Shown here: positions 1 to 12,092 of the stretch, piece after piece | How positions within the stretch are numbered: the first letter of the stretch is position 1 | Layout of the letters: each line of letters starts with the position of its first letter | Source of the DNA: Toxoplasma gondii ME49 | Taxonomy: Eukaryota > Apicomplexa > Conoidasida > Eucoccidiorida > Sarcocystidae | Assembly (NCBI RefSeq): GCF_000006565.2 | Contig: NC_031476.1 | Location: 3,434,458 to 3,498,457 of the forward strand | Length of the DNA: 64,000 nt | Reading direction: 5' to 3' | Position numbers and translations under genes: made by a program | Notes under the pieces: model-generated | The model's database searches: none | Told to the model about the DNA's origin: nothing | The model's input: only the letters and a program-made list of their open reading frames with translations

Positions 1-3000
1 TTCCTCACGTCTTCTGGGACCTTTCCGTCTGCTGCGGAGATCCTAAAGAAAGCGGCGTTCTTCAACTCGGGCAACCGCCCTCATGATGCCCTTCTCCTCT
101 GCAACGCTGGCCTGGAAGTTTACGCCGAAGATGCCGACTTGTGGAACTGCAAAGGCGTCACTCTTCGAGCTCTTGGAAGACTCCAGGGTCAGTCGAAATA
201 CTTTCTTCCCAGACGTTTCGACATGTGTGGAAGTCTATTTAGAACCGGCAATATTGCCACCAGTCGTGCGTAGCTACACAACCGTTGGCTTCCTCAAGAC
301 AGGCAGAGAGGACTCCTCAGCTTTAGCAGAGAGGACTCACGGAGGTACAGCAGCGCAAGGATTCATTGAGTCTATTTGTGCACCTAAGTTCGGACTCGGT
401 TATTAACGTCTCGTCGCCGCCAGCTTCCCGGAGAAGCAATCCTTTCCGTTGAAGAGCACTTTTCGTGCCGCGCCGGCGTCCTTGCTTTTCTTGTCGAGTA
501 TTCACTCTCAGGCAGGAGGGGCATGCACACGTTCTTGCGCCAACTGTGACAACTTTAAAACTGTTATTCTTCTACGGATGCAGAGGCACTTGATTGCTGC
601 CGAGAGGCGCTTCGACTTGATCCACGGAATACAAATGCTCTAAACAACATTGGAGTTGCATTGAAGGAGAGAGGCGAACTTCTACAAGCTGTAAGAGGAC
701 CTGAACATCCGACGTTTGTCCCCGTTCCTTGCTAGAGAACGGTCTGAGATTCGCAGTCGAACTGCGCTCTTCTGAACGGTCTTTCGTGTCCGAGTCTCTT
801 TCTTCTGTCAGCGTTTTCTATTTTGTGATGATACTTCTCCGACATTCACTCTCTCCACCCTAGTTTCTGTAACTTACGCGTTTCTGTAGCTTACTCTCCC
901 TTCTTCCGCTTCCTGGCCGGTCGCTGTGTATGGTTGCTTTCGTTGACTCGGGAAAGCTGCAGACTCAGCCTTTTCCATCGCTTTTCCCAAAAGCCTTCTG
1001 GATCGCGTTTGCAAGTCTTTGCTGAGGTGTGGAGTGTCTTCACATTCATTTCTGTGCATCTGAATCTTTTCACCTCGTCGTTCTCCGCCTGCTGCGGCCT
1101 CGATCTGCACTGCTGCAACAACGAGAATCCGTCTTTTTTTGGAATCCCCTCTGGCATCACGTTGAAAAGCTTAGCACATGCAAATAGTGCCAACACGGTT
1201 TGGTCGCTTGCGAGCAACTCTGCAGTGAGAGGGTCATAGATGCGCTGCACTAATACAGGCGGCAAAATGCCAAAGCAAGAAACATCTGGTGAAGATCAGT
1301 GGCTGAACGACTGTTTCAACTGATTATTCTGACGTATTTGTTCGCCGCCCTCTTTCGCCGCTTTCTGCAACGTGCTTTTTCACTTGTCCTCTTGTGTCTG
1401 CAAGTTCCTTTTTCCGTGTTCTCTGTTCCTGGTCAGCTCAAACCGTTTCTCTCTCACCTCCACGTTCTTTTTCTCTGGCTTTTGCCCTTCTCGCATCTTC
1501 CCTAGGGAACGAAATCCATAGGCGTTCAGGTCCTCTATCATAGGTGTTTCACCGACTGCCGAAGTCCAGGAAAAAGAACTCCTGAAGGCGTACACACAGG
1601 AAGAACGTTCCCCTATCGCATGTGCCTCTTTGCTTTTCATGCAGGTCGAGCACTACCGGGCCTCTCTGGTGGCGAATCCTCACCAACCAAGTACGAGGAA
1701 AGGAGGGGGAAAAGCAGACGCGGAAGCTGCATGTTTCACTCACAGTTAGAGCCTCTGAGCTGCCCTCGTAAAGAGAGTGTTACCTGTCGGATTGTCAAAG
1801 GATCGACCGTCATGGCATCAGTGGACGTCAGGCGCTCCGTATGCGGGAGAACAGTCTCGTTAAGACTCACACAGCGACAAACGTTGATAGCGACGACGCA
1901 CAAAAAGGCGTTCGTCACTGTGTTTTCTGTCAAACTTCTGATACTTGTTCGGCGTTTTCGTGGTCGCCAGTGGCGCTGCTCGACACTTCGAAAGGGCATC
2001 GAAAAACGCAGGTGCTTTTTCGCTTTTCCGTGGCGTCCTATCAGAGCTCCTATCCGCGCCTAGCCCATATTATCATGTGTAAAATGGAGTCTAGCTTCAG
2101 CTGTTATCTGGTTCGTGCTGCATGCCCGGGGTGTGTAAGGAAGAGGAGAGGTTAACCACGCTATTTCTTCCCCACTGACTGTCCTGCGTTTTCGCAGCGT
2201 CCCTCATCCCTCGGCTTTTCTTGCTCTACGGCTCTTAGCAGATGCGAGGGATGTCATGTGAGATATTCTCGACCTTCTTGAAAGCATCGACAATTGGCTC
2301 TCCGTGTTGAAAGGGGTTGACGTTGAATGATGTACTTCGTGTACAATGTGAAACTTGGCTCTGAAGATAGAGGAAAAGGAGTTAGAAATAGCTCTGTTTC
2401 GCATCTCTCGATTTGCGACTCTCCAGTTGATGCAGACCGTCACCAAAAAGTTTGTCATACCAACGTTTTATCACCACTTTGTCTGCAGCATGCCGCACAA
2501 ACTTGGCAGTTGCCCTCACCGACTTGGGCACGAAGCTGAAGCAGGAGAAGAAGCTGCAGGCAGGTAGGAAGGGAAGCGCTGGTTTTTCAAGGACCGAATG
2601 CAACACAGCAACACAGATTCTGTCTGGCCTTGTTCGTCGGCTTGGCACTGCTTTCTGTAGCTTGATAGGTTTCCTTTGTTCGTTCTTCCGTCATGTCTCA
2701 TCACTCTGGGATTCCAAAGTCTCAGATTCGAGCTCTTGCTGGGCTCTGACTTCTCTCGCGCCTCTCGCGAACCGATCGCGACCGCAAGCCTTGTCGAGGA
2801 AAAAGTCTCGTCTGCTTCCCCGTTAGATGCAACCAGCCACTCAATCCACCTCTTCACTTTCCGAAATCCATTTGCTGCACTTCTGGTGAAGCCGTTCGCC
2901 TCTGCTGCGCTTCAATGCATGCAGCGCTCGTTTGCTACACAGAGGCACTGACCGCAGACCCGACCTACGCGCCTTGCTACTACAACCTTGGCGTTATCCA

Positions 3001-5846
3001 CGCAGAAACAGATGACCCCCACACCGCTCTCCAGATGTACAGAGAAGCCACGCGCCTCAATCCCAGCTACGTCGAGGCTTACAACAACATGGGCGCTGTG
3101 TGTAAGAACCTAGGCAAGGTAGGAGGCAGAGTTGTTTTGGGGGGGAGGGCGCGTGAGTTTGGGAGCAGGACTCGAGCCGACCAAAACAACCGAAGAACTG
3201 CAGTCGTCACAGGGGAGGCAGCAGAGCAGCGGGGGGACATCGAGCGTGGCTACGAATGCTCGTGTATCCAAATATAAGCCGGCCACAGACGTTCACTGAG
3301 ACCGCGCACGGGTCCGAACCTGACACTGAACTGGTCGAGATCTTTTGCTCTCGGTGCTCCCCGTCTACTGGATGCATGCTCAGAGACTGAAATGCGTTGG
3401 GGATGCGTGGAGGCTTCCAAACTTCTGTCTTCTTTCAAAGACCAGTCGCTTGTTGCATCGCCCGCCGACGAGAAGTACCCTTCTTCCCCTTATTGGTGCA
3501 GCTGGAAGACGCTATTTCGTTCTATGAGAAGGCCCTTGCATGCAATGCAAACTACCAGATGAGTCTGAGCAACATGGCTGTTGCTCTCACCGACCTTGGA
3601 ACTCAGCAGAAAGCTTCTGAAGGCGCGAAGGTACTGTTCCGCCTTCACTGGTTTCCTTTATGGGTCGCCCATCCAGGCTTTGTCGATGCTTAAAAGGAGG
3701 GCACACTGTTTTGTTTCGGGATATCTCTTAGAGGTCGCAGTCCAAGATGTGATTATCGTGTAGATGCTCCTACACTATAAACAGGCTTCACCAACTCTAC
3801 AATGTTACACAATCTGAAAACGACGGAATAGAGACTAAATACGATTTATGTGTTGGCCGACTTGAGCGACTCTAGGCAACCGCATTAATCGTTCTCGTTC
3901 CCTACACTTTCTGTTCGTTTCTCTTTCTTTGCGTCTTTCGACCGGTGAATCAGTTAGATCGACCCATGTGTCTAGGTGCATTTGTACTGACCTGTTCTAC
4001 GTATATATATATATATATATATTATTTGTATATGCATATGGATGCAAGCATACCGCTATCTATACATGTGTGATTAGATACATGTATCTGTAGACCAGCG
4101 CGGAGATAAAGTACATGTTCGTCTTCAGTCCACGTTCAGGTACTGCGCGTCTGGCCGCTATTGGGGGGTCAATGGAGAACGCGTATTTTCTCAACTGGAC
4201 ACAGATCTCTGTTCTGTTATGATATTTTGAGTGTTTCGGCTTTGCGGAACTAGCTACATGTGAGAGTTCAGGTCGAAACTTCATGCCTTTGGCTCTCCTT
4301 GTTCTTGCTGTCGTTCTTCCCCCTGTCCACTCACAGAAGGCAATTTCGCTCTACAAAAAGGCCTTAATTTACAATCCGTATTATTCGGATGCGTACTACA
4401 ATCTGGGTGAGCTGACCGTAGTGTTTACGGACTCGTGTGTTTCTCGTGTCGCTTGGGTTTTACTGCCAAAAAGCGTCTTCTCTTTCTCCTTGTCGCTCTT
4501 CCTTTCTTTCACCTGCTGTCTCTTCTTCAAAGCCTTTCATTTTTTGCCCCTCCTTGTTGACTTCTCTCCGAGACGAGAACTTCCCTTGTTGTCACAAGCT
4601 CTTCACCGTCCTGCCCTAATCTATTGCAGCCGCTGTCTGGGATGCTTACAGCCTTCGATCCCTTCCTTCAACTCGCTTGTTTTTCTCCATGTGTCTCCCC
4701 TGACTCGACGCTCTCGCTTTTACTATTCTTTTTTCTGTTTCTCAAAATTCCAGTTTTTTCTTCATCTCTGCCGTGAATCTCCTTTACGTTACTCGTTTTT
4801 GGAACTTCAGCCCTGTCTTCATCTCCCTCCCGAGCACGGTTTATTTCTGTTCTCGCTCAGGCGTCGCGTACGCCGACTTGCACAAATTCGACAAGGCGCT
4901 GGTGAACTATCAGTTGGCAGTGGCCTTCAATCCTCGATGTGCTGAGGCGTACAACAACATGGGGGTCATCCATAAGGATAGAGAAAACACGGACCAGGCC
5001 ACTGTTTACTACAACAAAGCTCTGGAAATAAATCCGGACTTCTCTCAAACGCTCAATAACCTTGGCGTGCTCTACACGTGCACTGGGAAGGTGAGGAAAA
5101 ATCAACACTTTACTCAGAAGGTTGAGAGACAGAAAATACGCTCTTCTCGAGTGATTCTCGAGAGAGCCAAGACTTGCTTCAAACTGTTCTAGACAACAGC
5201 GTAGGCCTTTTGCACATGGACACTCTGTATCTGTTTGGCGATAGACATGGTGTAGGAATCCACCAGCGACTCAGAACGCATGGCTGTTCAGCCGCATTTC
5301 TCTGTGTCCAGCGGAGCGTCTACGAATGCGTGTACCGCTTCTCCACTTCTTTGTCTGTATAGCGGTTTTACGGTTTCTGTTTGCCGTGTGCGACAGCAGT
5401 TTCCATGTCTGCACAGCAAACGAAATGCCCCCTGTGACGTCGTTTAAGAATCCGTTTCGTATACACAACTACATGCGCTCGTGTAAGTTGTGTCTTTGAG
5501 TTTCTTGTACAAACTAGTCCGAACCGGTGAGGAGTTTTGTGCCTGGACGGGCGGGTGTGCTGAACGTTTCCCCCTCTTTATGATGGTTGTTAAACAGACT
5601 CCATCTAAATTCGTTTCCGTTGAAGACACGAGACAGTGCGGTCGGACTCGGCTTGTCGACTTGCGCGCAGATTGGCGAGGCGCTGCACTTTGCAAAGCGT
5701 GCTATTGAAGTCAATCCGAACTACGCCGAGGCATACAACAACTTGGGAGTTCTGTACCGGGACCAGGGCGATATCGAGGACTCTGTGAAAGCGTATGACA
5801 AATGCTTGCTTCTGGATCCCAACTCACCAAACGCCTTCCACAACAA
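1..5846 (+). other. SPY: SPY TPR superhelix, 11 repeats over exons 1-9
   Basis: Successive 34-residue TPRs can be read across exons 1-9, each with a NxG or NLA core in helix A and an A-L-x-x-x-P end to helix B. Examples are NALNNIGVALKERG, EAYNNMGAVCKNLGK, DAYYNLGVAYADLHK and EAYNNLGVLYRDQGD. Repeats 4 and 7 carry a short extra segment after TDLGT, the same place where plant SPY has one (family knowledge). Several introns fall between helix A and helix B. The array is expected to bind substrate proteins and mediate dimerisation. Confidence 0.9.
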
Positions 5847-7917
5847 GTCAGCGTTTTCAAGGTTGTTTCATTTTCTTTCGATTCGTCTCCACTTTCCTCA
5901 TTGTGTTCGAATCTGTTTCATTGTTCCAATCGTGTTCATCTTGCCTCAGTTGTTCCTCAATGTTCTTCACTTTGTTTCCAATTTTTACGGCTTTCCTGTG
6001 CCATCTTTGCTCGCTCAACACGCCACTAAAGGAGGTTCAGTTCGCTGCTGGTCGACTCTTCGAGGGGTCCACGTGCGACAGAATGAAACAATATCATCAA
6101 TTACGCTGACTCGGGCCCGTCGTAGACTCTGCTTAAACTGCTCAGTCAAGTAGACACACGCCGTCCACTTGGTGTCCCTTTGTATTGTTTAGGTGATGGT
6201 TTTGAAGGGCTTGCAAATGCATATATATATATATATATGTTTACATACAGGACTATATATATATATATATATATATATCGTGTAGGCATGACCGTAGTTC
6301 ACTCCCGCGGTGGGTGCAGGGTGTAGGACAACTGTTTTCGAGATATAATCTCAACACGAAATGCAGGGCTGTCTCCCTGGAATGCTTTTTTCGCCTCTCC
6401 AGTGCAAAGGCTCAGATAAGATGAAGACCGTGGTCAAAGTGCGCGTGTCTGCATCTATACAAGCATATGCTCCTCTCGTATATATATATATATATATGTA
6501 TATATAGACATATGCATTTATATGGATATGTGCACATATGCATATATATCATATCGATATTATAGTGTATGAAGTGTGTATGTATGTGCACACTTCTGTA
6601 TGTACACATGTTTGTATTTGGGTGAGCACATGCGCTTCGGCTTTCATGCCACGTAATTCGGGCTAGGCATTTTCTCCGGCATTGTTTTATTTTTCCTGTT
6701 TGTAGGTTACTGGCGTTGAACTATTTGGAGAATTTGCCTGAAAACGAGATATGTCGCGTTTCTGAGAAGTGGGGACTGCATTTCCTTTCTTCTCGGTCTC
6801 CGTACACTTCCTGGCTGTGTCCGCCGGTCACCATCTCACCTGCCCTGCCTTCGTCTGCCGTCCGCTCACCTGCCCGTCCATCTTCATCGTCAGCTTCTTC
6901 GTCTCTTGCCTCTCCTGGCGATTCTTCAGCTTCAAGAGTCATACGCGTGGGGTACATTGGTCCAGATTTCTTTACTCATTCTGTCTCTTACTTCATCCAT
7001 GCTCCCTTGGTCTACCACGACAAAGCGAAGTTCCACATCACTGTCTACGCGAACGTCATCCGAGAAGACGAAAAGACTCAAGTAAGTGCGAGACAAGACG
7101 AAGCCCGTTGTTCGTTCTCCGTTTCGTCTCTGGTGTCGCTTCTTCCCTTTTCCTCTGTGTGACTGTCTCCTTCTTTCTTCCTCCTTCCTCTCCTGCATCC
7201 TTCTCGCTTCGTCTTCCGGATCTCTGCTTCCGCCGTCTTTCTGTTCGCGTCTGTCAGATGTTCAAGACGCTCCCGCACCGCTGGCGGTCTATCGTGGGGT
7301 TGAACGAGCAGGAGGTTGCTCGGATCATCCGAGAAGAAGACCGAATCGACATTTTGGTGGAACTCGCAGGGCACACAGCGCACAACCGCCTCGACGTGAT
7401 GGCATGCAAACCTGCGCCGGTTCAGATCAGCTGGATTGGCTATCCGAACACAACCGGCTTGAAGACCATCGACTTCCGCATCACTGACGCCGTCGCGGAC
7501 CCGCTGACCACAACGGAGAGGTATGTGGAAGAGCTGGTCCGCATGCCCAACTGCTTCCTCTGCTACCAGCCGCCTCCGGACTTCCCGAAGCATGTGCCAG
7601 CGAAGCCGCCCCCCGTTCTCGATCACGGCGTCGTCACCTTCGGCTCGTTCAACAATCTCGCAAAACTCGGCAATCAGGTCAGCGCAGCTGGAGAAGCGAA
7701 CCGCGAACAACACCGCAGAAAAAAGCCACCACGCGTCTTTCGTCGGGCGATACACACGCACCGCTGGAGGCGACAAGTTGCGCGGGCACGGAAACAGACA
7801 GTCAGCATGTCTTGAAATATACGCCTTTCTCATATCTACATCTATAAACATACATCTGTGAGTATTTTGTATGGGTTAATATGGATATGGGTATGTATAA
7901 ATGAATGCATATATGTA

Positions 7918-7958
<41 letters not shown>

Positions 7959-9799
7959 ATGAATGTCCGCATGTGTATATGAATGCGTGCATGTGTGCAT
8001 GGATGTACGTGGTGTGTTTCTGTGGATGCGTGCAGGTGATTGAGATCTGGAGTCGGATTTTGAATGCCGTCCCGAATAGCCGGTTGCTGGTCAAAGCCCG
8101 GCCGTTTGCAAACAAGGAAATGCAGCGGAAATTCAAGGCGAAATTTGAAGCGCATGGAATCTCGGGCGATCGTATCGACGCCATGGCTCTCATTCCTGCA
8201 TGCATGGATCACTTAATGGTGAGACGAGATAAACGCAACTCTCTACTTGTTGTCGTTCAAGTTCGCTCTACTTTTTCTTCGTCTCTATTTTTCTCATCTC
8301 TACTTTACCTTCTCTCTACCCCCCTATGCATTTCCCATTCTCCGAAAGCTTCGCCCTGCTTGTCGTGCGAACTTGGTCTTCATTTGCGTTCTCGTCATGG
8401 ATGGCTCCTCCCGTTTCCGTCTGTGTCGCCGCTGCGTCGCCGCTGCGTCGCATTTTCATCTGTTGAAAACGCGGGCCTTCGCGCACTCAACGCTTATCGT
8501 TTTCTCTTCGAGCTCTGCACCTTCCTCTTCCTCTCGTGACATGGGTCTTCCCTCGCAGCAGAAGAGTGTTCAGCGCTTCTCCGTTCATTTGTTCACTGAT
8601 CTGTTTCGGTTTTCTTTTTCTCGCCATTCCTCTCTCAGGTCTATTCGCTAGTTGACATCGCCCTCGATTCCTTCCCTTACGCCGGAACAACAACCACCTG
8701 TGAGGCACTTGTCATGGGCGTCCCTGTCGTCTCTCTTCGTCGCCCAAACATCCACGCACACAATGTAGGAGCAACTCTGCTGGTTAACTACGGACTGCCC
8801 GAACTTATCGCAGACGATCCCGAACAATATGTTCGTGTAGCTGTCGAGGTACGTCATTTCAACCTATACATATATATATATATATATATATATATGTATA
8901 CATATTTGTTTCCGTCTGTCTTTGGTCGATGTGTATAGACCGTGGGCGCGAAGATAGTCTAATGTGTAGCTGCGTCCATGGAAATCAAAAGAGTGTCGTA
9001 TGAATCTATGTGTATCTATCTGTGTAAGCCGTTCAATATCTGTCTCCTTGTGTCTATGTTTTCTGTATCTATCTATTCCTATCTGTCTATCACAGTCGAT
9101 ATCAATGGACATATGGAAGTCTTAATATGAAGGACGACATGCACAGTGGCTCATGAGGGAAGACATATTCGTGCATGTGCCTCTTTTTTGCATGCACATA
9201 GATCGTCTCCCATTTCGATGTGTGTATGCGTTACCTTACTCAAAGAAAAGAGTCGTAGAGATTCACGACAACTAACTCACAGCCTACGACCCTATGTCGA
9301 CTGAGATCAGCAGCAGCGTGGTATTGATTAAGTAGTGGTGAGAGAAACACTTGCATGCCGTGTGTTCGTTTTGTGTATGTGCTCATTCGTCAACTCCAAG
9401 TGCTTGAGGCATTTTGGGTTGTGTTTTCCTTCATTCGACGCTGTTGTTTACACTCCGATGCAACGCGGGACCTGTCAGCGTTTGCCACACGAGCCAGAGG
9501 TGTCGATCCACACGCGCCCGTTTAAATCGTGCCTGGTTTCCTTCATCCCTGTGTTCCGGTTTTTTTCGGTCGAGAGGTTGCGTTTTTTTATTTCTACTTT
9601 CTGTTTCCCCGTTTCGCTTCGGGTTGTGGTCTGTTTCGCTCCTCAGCTCGCAGGGGATGTCGAGCGCCTAAAGCGCTATCGGCAGAGCATCCGCGAATCA
9701 GTTCTCGAGAAGGCGTCTGAGCCGCATGCGAAGCAGTTCACTCGCGACTTAGAGGAGCTGTATCGGCAGCTGCTAGCTCGCAAACACCGGCAAAAGTAG
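1..9799 (+). CDS. SPY: SPINDLY-type protein O-fucosyltransferase (5' partial, 14 exons seen)
   Basis: Transfers fucose from GDP-fucose to Ser/Thr of nucleocytosolic proteins; SPY is an OGT paralogue, and in Toxoplasma it modifies Ser-rich nuclear-rim proteins (family knowledge). Exons read: 1-187, 584-690, 1645-1690, 2489-2563, 2925-3118, 3502-3630, 4337-4406, 4861-5090, 5671-5846, 6706-7081, 7258-7677, 8036-8218, 8639-8848, 9647-9799 (stop TAG). All junctions are GT-AG and phase-consistent; the spliced length is 2556 nt, giving 851 aa. Eleven TPRs lead into a GT41 domain with GYIGPDFFTHS, WIGYPNTTG, GSFNNLAK, NSRLLVKARPF and FPYAGTTTTCEAL. This signature, with FTHS and a C-terminus like plant SPY, fits SPY better than OGT. 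The start codon lies left of the window. A 40-residue Ser/Pro-rich linker precedes the catalytic core. Exon 3 is only 46 nt, but its VEHYRASLVANP sequence restores TPR spacing exactly. Confidence 0.95.
4002..4022. repeat. (TA)n microsatellite, SPY intron 6
   Basis: About ten uninterrupted TA units inside the intron between SPY exons 6 and 7. Confidence 0.95.
6221..6278. repeat. Two (TA)n tracts, SPY intron 9
   Basis: Tracts at 6221-6238 and 6254-6278 in the intron before SPY exon 10; a third interrupted tract follows at 6479-6506. Confidence 0.95.
6815..6934 (+). other. SPY: Ser/Pro-rich insertion between SPY TPRs and catalytic core
   Basis: Forty residues follow the PYTSW motif and precede RVIRVGYIGPDFF; 15 of the 40 are serine and many others are Pro or Ala. 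Plant SPY has only about a dozen residues here (recollection). The stretch is pyrimidine-rich, so retained intron was considered, but the donor and acceptor candidates tried do not have matching phases and the frame stays open, so it is called coding. Confidence 0.7.
7923..7956. repeat. (TA)n microsatellite, SPY intron 11
   Basis: Seventeen TA units, followed by TG-rich sequence leading to the exon 12 acceptor at 8035. Confidence 0.95.
8421..8450. repeat. Short tandem GTCGCCGCTGC repeat, SPY intron 12
   Basis: GTCGCCGCTGC occurs twice in direct tandem plus a partial third copy, inside a pyrimidine-rich intron. Confidence 0.8.
8870..8895. repeat. (TA)n microsatellite, SPY intron 13
   Basis: About 13 TA units just downstream of the exon 13 donor. 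The same intron carries imperfect TCTA/TCTG repeats at about 9000-9095. Confidence 0.93.
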
Positions 9800-12092
9800 C
9801 TTTTTTCCAGCCAGAGCGCTGCAGAGGCGATCAAGAGTCTGGCTTATTCTTTTGCGGAGGTCGACAGGCGCAGCAGAGATGAACACGCGGTGTCTGTAAA
9901 GGCAGCAGGAAGAGTGAACACAATGGGAGGGGTGCAGCGCACCGCGCGCGGCGAGAATGCCCTCGTTTCAGTAACGGAAATTCACGGAGAGCAGCATCTC
10001 CACTCTTGGCATAGGATTGCTCTCGAAATTAGGAGAGAGCTACGGGCACATGCAGTCTGCAGAGACGGCGCAGAGCGACTGAGATTCGTGCCGACGCTCA
10101 TGTACTCACGTACAGCCCCGCGCGAAAAGGAAAAAGAGGCGACAGAAAGCCACAAGTGGGAAGAAACGCCGCAGGTAGATAACTGGCCGTTCATCACCTT
10201 ATAGAACAAGAACGGAAAGCAAGGGAAGAGACACGAGAAAGAGATATCAGAGGGATGAGAGCCTGAGCGTCTCGGTGTTTTGACCTCCTTTTGCCATGGA
10301 CGCTTGCCTTAGGCTTTTGGCATCAACAGTGGCTCTCGTATTGGCGTGCTCAGTTGAGTCACAGCTGCTCCGTGAGAAGTCGCTCTCGAGTTCTTTCACC
10401 ATCATTTTAGAGTTCCTTGCAAAGGGCCGCGTCCACTGCCATTTGTGCAGGGACAGATTCGTCCGCCATTCCGCTGTTCTGAGGATAGAAACCTCTGCGG
10501 GAGATGCGCGCGCGACTCTAGTGGGGTGCCTTTTCCTTCCACCCCCCCCCCCCTCACAACGTGTCTGCAAAAACACGAACCAGGTCTTTTTTTTCTTGGG
10601 ATGGCCTCTTCGAAAGCAGCAAAACGCATGGTGCCAACGTAGCTACGCTGGCAGACTTTATGAAGAAATCACGCGAAAATATGAGGCTGATTTCTGCACT
10701 TAAACGCGGACCACAGAGGGAGAAGCCTGTCTGCACACGTGAGCAAGTCCATTCATGCGTGCAGCTGAGGAACAAGGAACTCGAACCCGTGACATGGAAG
10801 ACGCTTGGGTTATTTAGCCTGCGGACAGAAGACACTTGTCATGTCGATAAAGTTCTGGTCTCAAACGCTGAAATCGAGCACTTTCAGCTTTCTCCTGTCC
10901 GGTATTCTGGAGGCTTCTCCACTGCCCTATTCTTTCTTGAAAGCCATGAAATTCGCGTTCTGAGCGGCAGTCTCGGACTCCGCTACACATTTCTTTGTTA
11001 CAGAGATTGCGAGCAGAAGAGATCGATGCCTTTCCATTTCACGGGCTCAGTCGCAGGAACGCTTCTATCCCGAGTCGCCCTCAAAAGCTCTCCATACAAG
11101 ACCTATACTAGTCATACACTCGGAACACTCTGCAGTTCACTGGTGTGGTTAGCAGCTTCAAAGAATCCTCAAACCAACACAGACGTTCCGCTTTTGCCAG
11201 TACATCACACGTCGGTGACTCCACACATTATCTTGACGTGCTCACACCAGCCACTTGCACCCCACGTAGAGGTCGACTAACGTTTCTCCTTTTCTGTGTT
11301 TTTCCTCAGAACAAAACACTTCCGTGTTTCTGCCTTCTTCCTTTTCTGTCTCAGAAGCACTTTCAACCCTGAGAGTCTGCGTTCCTCTCTACCCGTCCTC
11401 AGTGTCCTTTCGCAACTTTGACGGAGACAGGACGTGTCATAGGAGACTACTCCTTGGAGGCTTCGACCCCCTTTGCAAGTGTGATTCCCCGAGAGCCGAC
11501 GAGCTTTCTACATGCGTTGAAGTCCCCGCTACAAGGCAAGAAAACCTATTTTCCAGAGCAGCTGCAAGCCAATTTGCGTTGCAGTGCCTTCAGAGTGGCG
11601 TCCGTGCATGCGTGCCGTTGCACAAGAGGCGGGCAAAAAAGCGGGCGGCCGACGCGGCGCCAGCGTTCGCGGTCACTACGGCTTCCCGTTTTCTCGTTGT
11701 TTTCTTGCCCTGTCTCTCTGTCTGGCGTTTGCGCCATCTCGTCTGCGAAGCAGAGGAACCTGAGAAAGGAACTTGGCTCTCCCCGTTTTCACATGTCAGT
11801 GCGGGGTTTTCGACGAAGGCACCCAGAACAGTCGCGGAGAGGCGTTGTCGGCTTTCTCCTGTCCCTGTCGACTTCGGTTTTTGTTGGCTTTCCTTGTCGA
11901 TTTTCGACGTTCAAAGAGTCAAGAGTTCGTCGCCGAAAACGACCCTTCGCTTCTAGCAGAAAAGGGGTTTCTTGCACAAAGAAAAAACGAATAAAGCGTT
12001 CTGACTGCTCCCGCTCTCGCGAGCAACTCATCCGACCATCGCTGGGGTTCATCCAGCCGCTGACAAATTCTCTTCTTTTTCGTTTTGTGGAA
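9800..12092 (+). other. Intergenic: SPY 3' UTR and GS 5' flank
   Basis: No gene is recognised in these 2.3 kb. They should hold the SPY 3' UTR and the promoter and 5' UTR of glutamine synthetase. Open frames of up to 239 codons (10561-11280, + strand) look like chance frames: no family resemblance and odd composition. There is a run of 12 C at 10542-10553. From 11418 the frame is open continuously into the GS start codon. Confidence 0.6.
10542..10553 (+). repeat. C12 homopolymer upstream of GS
   Basis: A run of 12 C in otherwise mixed sequence between SPY and GS. Such runs are prone to length errors and polymorphism. Confidence 0.9.

Noticed and set aside
4283..4945. 220-codon plus-strand frame running through SPY exon 7 and its intron
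   Set aside because: Only the 70-nt exon 4337-4406 is TPR sequence; the rest is pyrimidine-rich intron translated as Phe/Leu/Ser.
1..9799. Assignment of the first gene as OGT (O-GlcNAc transferase)
   Set aside because: TPR number and spacing, the FTHS motif and the C-terminal end match SPY; OGT has a longer intervening domain in its catalytic region.
10561..11280. 239-codon plus-strand open frame between SPY and GS
   Set aside because: No family resemblance, odd composition, and similar-length chance frames are common in this pyrimidine-rich DNA; it is better read as UTR.
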